From Nematopogon swammerdamellus (Eukaryota > Arthropoda > Insecta > Lepidoptera > Adelidae): a DNA stretch of 64,000 bases. The stretch lies in NCBI GenBank assembly GCA_946902875.1, contig OX336340.1, positions 11,795,566 through 11,859,565 of the forward strand, given 5' to 3'. Shown here piece by piece: positions 57,703 through 64,000 of this stretch. The position numbers and the translations under genes were made by a program. The notes under the pieces were generated by a model. That model did no database searches. It was not told where the DNA came from and saw nothing but the letters and a program-made list of their open reading frames with translations. The number at the start of each line of letters is the position of its first letter. The stretch's first letter is position 1.

Positions 57703-58159
57703 TAAACTTGAAAATAAAATTGTTTCACATGCAGTGTTTCGTTGTTTTATTGTTTATACCTTCTGGTTATGAGAAATAATAAATAATGGAATCACAATTA
57801 TAATCGAATCGATTATAAATAATCGATTCGATCACGATCACAATCGATTATATACATTTGAACATCACTAATCGATATGATAAAAATCATAGTGCACATC
57901 TCTATCAACGTCAAGGCGTATGGTTATATTCTCTTTGGGCGCATCAGTGTGTGCGTGTGGTTTCTGTATGTTGGCATTAATTAGAAATGATTTCGTTCTT
58001 TTTCTTAAATGGGAGTTCCGCCTCTTAAAACGCAGTGGTTATATCCTCTTTGGGTCGCGAGTTAAATGCCTACCGCTTGGCGTACCGACTAATCTACAAT
58101 TAACAGTGGGCTGCCGCTATCCAGCCAGACCGGGCGCGTGGCGCTTTCGAATTTAGAAA

Positions 58160-58257
58160 ATGTCGAAATCACGTAATTATTGTGCAGTGGACGGGTGCAA
58201 AAGTCAAAAGACAAATGAAAACTTGTCTTTTTTTTCATTGCCGAGAGACGAAGAAAG
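58160..58257 (+). CDS. THAP-domain first exon (THAP-2) in the palindrome core
   Basis: MSKSRNYCAVDGCKSQKTNE then LSFFSLPRDEE: the start of a THAP domain (first Cys pair, then the FFSLP motif). The exon ends AG before a strong GTAAGT donor. It is 98 nt long and leaves phase 2, exactly like THAP-1 exon 1. It starts 107 bp after a GGTTATATCCTCTTTGG motif. No second exon was found before the palindrome centre, so the gene may be incomplete. Confidence 0.72.
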
Positions 58258-58890
58258 GTAAGTGTTTTGTTTAGTAGCATTTTGATTTATTTCTAGTAAT
58301 TTATTTATTCATATTAGTAGGAGGTCATAGATTTAAAAATAATATCATATTGCCAATAACATTAGTTAGATTGACGCCGAACAGCGTGGTATGTATGGCC
58401 TAATTTGTATAAGGATAATAGGTACATTGTAGATGATCATTGATCATTAAATTTATTGATCAAACAAAACTATCACTGGAAGGTTGCACGCAATGCACGC
58501 TTCGATGTGAGAAACTAATTGTGACGCTAACGCATGCATGAATTTGTTCGCATGAATTTGCCGTACCTAAATATCGTATCGTTGGTAGCTAGAACGATAA
58601 AAGTTGGTAGGTATCATCTTCATTTTATTTCTCACAATAAGACAGCACAAAGACACAGCCCTTAGACGCGCTGAACGACGCGCTTTCGAGATAGAGTTAC
58701 ACGACAGAAAGAGAAGCGAAATGTAGGCAGTTATCGTGTTTAGGCATGCAGCTCTGTGCGAGTCAATTTGTACTTTATCGCGTCGTCGCAGAGTAGCTAT
58801 TTCTTTGTGAGTGTTTGTACAGAGCAGCTTCTGTACGGAGTACTCTTTTCTATTCTGTGGTCATAATATATATATAATAATATACCTGGT
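58258..58890. other. Core sequence between THAP-2 exon and the central hairpin
   Basis: Not repeated in the other half. No coding sequence recognised; TGATCATTGATCATTAAATT-like palindromic runs lie at about 58433-58460. Confidence 0.4.
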
Positions 58891-58967
58891 GTTATATTCT
58901 CTTTGGTTGGAATGGAACGCTCTCTATATTATAGAGAGCGTTCCATTCCAACCAAAGAGAATATAAC
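58891..58967. repeat. Perfect 38-bp central hairpin made of two motif ends
   Basis: GTTATATTCTCTTTGG continues into TTGGAATGGAACGCTCTC and meets its exact complement around 58929, with a one-base loop. Confidence 0.95.
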
Positions 58968-59039
58968 CAAACCACTGCTCACTGCGTGTTCCAATCCAAC
59001 CCTACCTAAGCCAAGTGAAGTGCCGGCATCAATCGTGGG

Positions 59040-59600
59040 GAATATATTATATTATACAGCAGGCAACATATTATATTATAAATTTACAGCATTTATAACG
59101 TTAGAAATATTCCACCACATCTGCTGTTTGCTGTAATGCTGTTTTGCTATTTATCTCGTACGTACCGCCATCTAGTTGATATAATAAAAAATATTTGTTG
59201 TAGCCTGTAGGTATTTAAAGCTCTCGCTCGATAGAGGGCAGTGTTTATAGTATTTTGTAACTTAACCCTTAATGCAATGACTTAAGGTTACATTTTAAAT
59301 AATTAAATAAAACAGCAGACTCGCACGTTGGATATATATCATAGAGTAGACTGCTGTTTGTTAGAAACAGCAACCATAAACAGCAGACTGGCACGTTAGA
59401 AATATATTATAAATTCTGCCTGCTGTATTACCGTGATATAATATTTATCTCTTATTTCAATTATGCTAGTTATTCCAACAGCGTTAGGTTCAAACTCCAA
59501 CACCACCAAAAACAGCATTCTAACGATACAGCACTTTAAAACAGCTGCGATATAAAAACAGCAGATCATTGTAACGTGCTGTTGAAAAACAGCCGTTGTC
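59040..59600. repeat. Cluster of ACAGCA/TGCTGT motifs
   Basis: At least fifteen AACAGC-type hexamers in both orientations within ~560 bp. Longer shared units of the form ACAGCAGACTNGCACGTT(A/G)GA followed by TATAT occur at about 59313 and 59382. Confidence 0.7.
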
Positions 59601-59917
59601 CCCCTCTCTAGCCGGCATTAGATTATAGATTCAACTGCGCTAAGTTAGGTGGCGCGGCGGTCGGTCACTCGACTCGCTCGATCTACAATCTGCATCAAAA
59701 TCATCAAAACAGTTTTTGTTCTAGTTTTATTTTTTATTTTTATTAGTGTGGTCTAAAAATCTACCTGCATCATGGCCTTTTAGGTATATTTTTTTCATTT
59801 AATCGTATTGTATTTAAATTTCTTCAGCCGTTCCTTTTGTCCAAAAATCATCCTATTTCAGATATCGAACCGTCCGAAACTTGACGCAGGTACTGGCAAC
59901 ACTAGTGTAGTGCAAAG
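59601..59917. other. Core sequence between the motif cluster and the right arm
   Basis: No feature recognised. Confidence 0.35.
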
Positions 59918-60261
59918 CAAAGAGGATATAACCACTGCGTTTTAAGAGGCGGAACTCCCATTTAAGAAAAAGAACGAAATCATTTCTAATTAATGCCAAC
60001 ATACAGAAACCACACGCACACACTGATGCGCCCAAAGAGAATATAACCATGCGCCTTGACGTTGATAGAGATGTGCACTATGATTTTTATCATATCGATT
60101 AGTGATGTTCAAATGTATATAATCGATTGTGATCGTGATCGAATCGATTATTTATAATCGATTCGATTATAATTGTGATTCCATTATTTATTATTTCTCA
60201 TAACCAGAAGGTATAAACAATAAAACAACGAAACACTGCATGTGAAACAATTTTATTTTCA

Positions 60262-60480
60262 AGTTTATTAGCCTAGTACATCTAGGACTTTATCATGACG
60301 GTAGAAATACTGGCCTCGCTCAAGTAGTATTTTGCATCCGCATAACAAATGTTTGGCCGTGCCTACGGACTCCTTACATGAGACGGGCATAATCTATTTG
60401 TAGATTTCCCCCATCTAACTAGGTTACTCGGGTCGGGGAGAGTAAGCTGGAATGCATTTAGGTAGAACTTAAGCAGCTCA
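60262..60480 (-). mobile_element. LINE C-terminal fragment in the right arm
   Basis: Equivalent of 57480-57702 with minor differences (KHLLCGCKILLERGQYFYRH). Confidence 0.6.
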
Positions 60481-60699
60481 GGGGCCAATTGTATATTATG
60501 GATTTCCACTTCAATGCAGGAGGGATGCAGAAGTCGCCCACTGTTAGCCAATCATTCTGCATTTTCTGTGGCTCTGGTTGTGGCTGTGATGGTACATCAT
60601 CGCCTTCTTTATTTTCAGTAACCGTCTCGACCGGTAATGAAGTTGTTGGAGCTGAAAGTACAGGTATTATTATTTTTAGGTTCTCTACATCATAAGTCC

Positions 60700-60822
60700 T
60701 CTCGATTACGAGGAAGCGCTGACATGGCACCTAGGTACCTAATTTACCAAGGTGACATCATCATATGGGCTGATACTAGGGCTTATATTGCCAATTGGGC
60801 AGATGTTAGTTTCCATAAAAAA
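60700..60822 (+). mobile_element. SINE family 1 tail in the THAP-1 intron
   Basis: AGCGCTGACATGGCACCTAGG, CATATGGGCTGATACTAGGG and GTTTCCAT followed by an A-run. Absent from the left arm because of the deletion there. Confidence 0.65.
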
Positions 60823-61214
60823 AAATCTCTGGGTGGCAGTATAAACGTAGGTATAATATTAGTATTGTTAGTTTATTACATGTAGATTATGAAAACAAAT
60901 TACCCTGTTGCTGTTGTACGCTTGTAGAAATGTAAAAAGGAAACTCTTTCAATTGATCATCCGTAAGTGGAAGTGCTTTAAGGTCTAAAGTAGGTACTGC
61001 ATACTTCTTCAGACGAGTTTGTCTGTAGTTGAAGTTATTTTTGTCGAAGTGTTTTCCACAAACAAATCTCAATTGGTTTAGTTTTCTATGGGAATGTATA
61101 CCAATTCTTCATTCCCCACTGCTTCCAACCAATCTCTGCACCTGTAATAAAAAAAAAATGTAAATGCTGACTCCATTGACTTATTTTTATAGTTTTTTCG
61201 GCATTTTTCGACCA

Positions 61215-61440
61215 GGATCATCATCATAATCATCATCATCATCATCATCGGCGTGTTGTTGTCCACTGCTGGACATACAACTCTTCAGTTTTTCTCCAAT
61301 TCTCCCGGCACTCGACAGCACGGATCCATTGCCCGTCCTCAATGCATCGGCTGTCGTGTCGTGTCGACCACACGCCACGCCAGGTGGGACCTGGCGTGCG
61401 GTCTTCCTACGCCTCGCTTTCCTGTCTAAAGTCGACAAGG
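61215..61440 (-). mobile_element. RTE-type LINE 3' end in the right-arm THAP intron
   Basis: Reverse complement of 57030-57250, with a shorter and interrupted GATGAT tail. Confidence 0.72.
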
Positions 61441-61765
61441 ATAAGCATAAAATTAAATGAAGCGAAAGTGCTTAAACTGACTTTGTTGACTGTCGAATTT
61501 AGGGGGGTTGCCCCCGATTTGTTATGTACAGCAATTTACCAAAAAATTCAGAACACAATAGTCCGAAAAAATAATGAAATAAATAATTTACCGGTTTGGA
61601 TCCAAAGGAAACTGGGCGAACAACACACGCTTCCCTGTTTCTTGTTCTTGCTCCTTGAGTCCGCAAATGCAACATTTTCTGCGACTCATATTATGAATTA
61701 TAGAATAATAAACAGAAAGAAAGATCTGCCTGACAGACCAAGTGACAGATAACAACCAAAGAGGA

Positions 61766-61889
61766 TATAACCGCACCTTCTACCTACCAACGTCACACAA
61801 CTATCTATCTACACACACATACAGACACACTTCTTAGGTTGGTGTATTTGTGAAATGTTTTCATACATAATTATTTTCATTGCGAGTTA
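61766..61889. repeat. 124-bp inverted duplicate (right copy)
   Basis: Reverse complement of 55183-55306, with no difference seen. Here it joins directly to the outermost GGTTATATCCTCTTTGG motif. Confidence 0.88.
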
Positions 61890-61993
61890 TTAAAGACTGG
61901 TGCTGGTGCAAAGAATATAACTCAATGATTTAGTCAAGTTATATTACGAGACGAGAAATAAATATTATTGTACAATAGTTAGTACATACACAA

Positions 61994-62113
61994 ATGGAAA
62001 CGAATGTGAACTGTCGCACGTGCCTGGTGCAGCGGCGGAGCCTGCGCTCAGTGTTCCAAAGCGTGGGCTCTCACACGTATGCTGACTTGATATGGATCGT
62101 CGCCAACGTTAAG
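61994..62113 (+). CDS. First exon of a second ZAD-type zinc-finger gene
   Basis: 40 codons: METNVNCRTCLVQRRSLRSV, then GSHTYADL and VANVK, before GTTGCT. It is the counterpart of exon 1 of the minus-strand ZAD gene. It shares the CRxCLVQRRSLRS core and the splice position after the same Lys codon. It lacks two residues (Arg-Ala) present there. The donor is weaker. No second ZAD exon or zinc finger follows before the window end, so it is either the start of a gene continuing past 64000 or an orphan exon. Confidence 0.68.
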
Positions 62114-62131
62114 GTTGCTATATTCATTTAG

Positions 62132-62425
62132 GACTACCCGTCAAAGAGATTTTATGTATAGAGTGAGCACTACGAAGAAAGAATACTGAGAAATGACGGC
62201 CAATAGCTGAGGTATGAGGTAAGGTAGCGGGGTGGCGGAACGCTGAGCCGCGCGGGGCGGGAAGCGAGCGGGAGAGGGGCTAGCTAGCGAGCGACTAGCG
62301 GCTAGCGGCCCGGCCGGCCCAGCCGGTCAGTCAACACGTGCATTGGAATACGTAGGGTTGTCACTTAGTCTACCAAAAATATATTTTTCGATTTATTATT
62401 TTACGAGTAGGTATTATGGTTAATT
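62132..62425. other. Possible intron, with a GC-rich block
   Basis: 62220-62340 is strongly G+C-rich with GCTAGC-type repeats. No gene seen. Confidence 0.35.
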
Positions 62426-62487
62426 GTGCCCGTAGTCTAGTGGTAACGCTTCTCAATGCAGAAGTTACGGGTTCAAATCCCGGGCAC
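62426..62487 (+). tRNA. tRNA-like sequence, probably a pseudogene
   Basis: The acceptor arms GTGCCCG/CGGGCAC pair perfectly over 7 bp. A box A-like TAGTCTAGTGG and a perfect box B GGTTCAAATCC are present. The whole is only 62 nt, the D arm does not pair properly, and the anticodon stem CTTCT/AGAAG leaves a 6-nt loop. I cannot read an anticodon. A mature functional tRNA is unlikely. Confidence 0.45.
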
Positions 62488-62969
62488 TAACTAATGTACT
62501 TATTTATTTCCTTGATAAGGATTGATATACGTGCATTTCATAACGAATAGGTACGATCGCTCCGGGGAAGAAAAATAAAGTTAGGTAACTAGTGCACACT
62601 GGTCTATGAAAGGTATTTTTGTGTAAACTGCTTCTGATTTCCACTGGTCACCATGTACGAGTAATCGAACCGGATATAACAAATTGTGACAAGATTGAGT
62701 GCAATATGACTGCCATAAGAATACTCAATAAATAATAAAACAACAACAATAAAAACAATACCTCCTATGTCAGTGGGCAGAGTCCGTGCCTAGCAGTGGA
62801 ACGTTTTAAAGGATTATAGAAGAAAACAGATAGTGAATTTCATCGAAAAAAACGTTTTTATGTATATAATAAACTTAAAATACAGAACTATAATAACTTG
62901 AAATACATACCTAAACTTATATGGGTTTTTAAATTACCGTGGTTATTTGACATTTTAAGAAGTAACAAC
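62488..62969. other. Intergenic with LINE 3'-end remnant
   Basis: 62760-62815 (GTCAGTGGGCAGAGTCCGTG, CCTAGCAGTGGAACG) resembles the 3' end of an RTE-type LINE. Otherwise nothing recognised. Confidence 0.4.
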
Positions 62970-63099
62970 GGCTTTACTCACTTTCGAAATACGAGCTGTG
63001 TGGCTCGACATTTCGGCCAGAGTGCTCATGATGATGGGCCATACGTTTGGCCCGAAACGTCGAGCCACACAGCTTGTATTTCGACCGCGAGTAAAGCCG
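62970..63099. repeat. 130-bp palindrome with Penelope-like GAAACGTC core
   Basis: CGGCTTTACTCACTTTCGAA and GCTGTGTGGCTCGAC on the left pair with complements on the right. The loop side has CATGATGATGGGCCA...TGGCCCGAAACGTC, which resembles a Penelope-type terminal repeat. Confidence 0.7.
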
Positions 63100-64000
63100 T
63101 TTTGTATTCTTATAATACCTACACTTAATAACTAGAATAATATCTAAAAAACTAAACTTAATAATAAAGAATTAATAACTGCAGTCTTGGCCTTGGACTA
63201 ACCTTAAAATCTCCAAACCAAACATACATAAAATAAAGAGTGCAGCATTTATTTAAAAAAAAAAATAAAAAAAATATAACTAAAAAAACCATTAGGTATA
63301 CTTTGGACTACACACACAAACACAACTAAAATAACTCTTCCTCAAAAAAACACAACACAAAACACAAATTTAAATTTTCACTTTCCCTTAGACAATGTAT
63401 CATCTTGGACTATTTTTATCAATCTTTCTCGTATTGATCCCTTAGTAGGATGTGGAAACCTTGTAAAAAAAAAAATTTTCTTGAAAATTTCTCAAATTAC
63501 TTACTAATAATAAAAAAAATTAAAGAATAGCGACAACCCTAATTAGCGGTCAATTCACTCTCATATTTAAACGTGGTTTAATACATATTTATTTACTTTC
63601 ATACATGATATCCCAGAACTCTATTTCTAATCATTCATATGTGGCAGCCCTAATGAGCGCGTTCAATTTATTTGTTTAATTAAATAATGCTTATGTTATT
63701 GCAATGCTAGGTCAATACATAAAATGTACAAAATTTTCAAATTGAAGTAGCGTTGTGACAGCCCTAATTGGCCAGTTGAACCAAATATTTCTAAGCACAT
63801 GGAAAACAAGATATTATATATAAGGTCTTTCAAAATTAGTTAATAGTACGCTAAGGGGGGGTTCTGTATCGTAAATAAATCACTTTTGAGGAACAAAGAT
63901 TTTTTTTTACAAAAAAAAAATTTATAATAATGTAAAATTAAAAAAAAAAATATTTTCTTAATCGTTTCAGTTTCATGCCACGAACAAAAAATCTTCCAAC
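63100..64000. other. A/T-rich sequence to the window end
   Basis: No gene seen. From 63826 the sequence AAGGTCTTTCAAAATTAG...TACGCTAAGGGG begins a copy of the fold-back family at 43207-43471, cut off by the window edge. Confidence 0.45.

Larger units (their letters stand above)
56691..58053 (+). mobile_element. Left arm of the THAP palindrome
   Basis: Begins GTTATATCCTCTTTGG and ends at a second motif of the same type (58037-58053), with a third at 57922-57938. Contains a decayed THAP gene (56770-57405), an RTE 3' end (57030-57250) and a LINE C-terminal fragment (57480-57702). Matches 59918-61772 in reverse complement, with few substitutions and a ~0.5-kb deletion at about 57407. Confidence 0.88.
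60458..61689 (-). pseudogene. THAP-domain gene THAP-1, right-arm copy (frameshifted)
   Basis: Exon 1 (61592-61689) has an intact ATG: MSRRKCCICGLKEQEQE and RVLFAQFPLDPN, with a GTAAAT donor. Exon 2 starts at 61141 after TTATTACAG and reads CRDWLEAVGNEELVYIPI. It then shifts frame by one missing A (near 61086) before RFVCGKHF and KYAVPTL, the C-x2-H ligands and AVPT signature of THAP. A probable exon 3 (60458-60651) follows a CTTTCAG acceptor. THAP modules bind DNA in P-element-type transposases and in domesticated proteins; no catalytic domain is visible here. Confidence 0.78.
59918..61772 (-). mobile_element. Right arm of the THAP palindrome
   Basis: Reverse complement of the left arm. Bounded by reverse motifs at 59918-59933 and 61756-61772, with another at 60032-60048. 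Retains ~0.5 kb of THAP-1 sequence deleted on the left, within which a SINE-1 tail is nested (60700-60822). Confidence 0.88.

Noticed and set aside
56691..61772. A complete P-element-type transposase gene
   Set aside because: Only THAP exons and unrelated LINE fragments are visible; no catalytic domain could be found on either strand.

Overview
This is a eukaryotic, almost certainly lepidopteran (moth or butterfly) genomic window. It is AT-rich and has intron-containing genes. Its dense repeat load is typical of Lepidoptera: a SINE with a combined tRNA-like and 5S-like head, RTE-type LINE ends with (GATGAT)n tails, a DD37D mariner, hAT-, piggyBac- and Penelope-like fragments, and many fold-back elements. 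It carries three recognisable host genes, the first exon of a fourth, and a large palindrome with THAP-domain genes. Most of the rest is transposon-derived.

Layout. 1-10.4 kb: a LINE 3' end, a GC-rich patch, a TA-flanked fold-back element (1751-3509), a degenerate 2-kb hAT-like element (6071-8071) and a second fold-back family (8466-10360). 10.5-15.5 kb: the gene core. An intronless dispatched homologue (minus) and an intronless V-ATPase c'' (21 kDa proteolipid) subunit gene (plus) are transcribed divergently from a 1-kb spacer. 15.5-38.4 kb: no host gene recognised. This stretch holds mariner, pogo-like, hAT-like, piggyBac-like, SINE, minisatellite and fold-back elements, plus two fragments of a THAP-bearing element.

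38.5-54.3 kb: one ZAD-C2H2 zinc-finger gene on the minus strand. I assembled it from nine exons whose splice sites and phases all agree (506 codons plus stop). Its introns contain two hAT-like elements, a Penelope-like fragment, two LINE fragments, a 2.2-kb fold-back element and several SINEs.

54.3-62.1 kb: a nested palindrome. Its centre is a perfect 38-bp hairpin at 58.93 kb. A 17-bp motif (GGTTATATYCTCTTTGG) occurs eight times, four forward on the left and four reverse on the right. It marks the edges of arms that each carry a broken copy of the same THAP-domain gene; a second THAP first exon lies in the core. Outside the arms, a 124-bp segment is repeated in inverted, apparently identical form. 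Just beyond, on the plus strand, is a second ZAD first exon, so two ZAD genes appear to face away from each other across the palindrome. 62.1-64 kb: a tRNA-like sequence, another palindrome and repeats.

Dispatched releases lipid-modified Hedgehog from producing cells; the V-ATPase subunit belongs to the proton-translocating ring; ZAD-C2H2 proteins are insect DNA-binding factors. Nothing in the sequence links these genes functionally beyond the shared promoter spacer of the first two.
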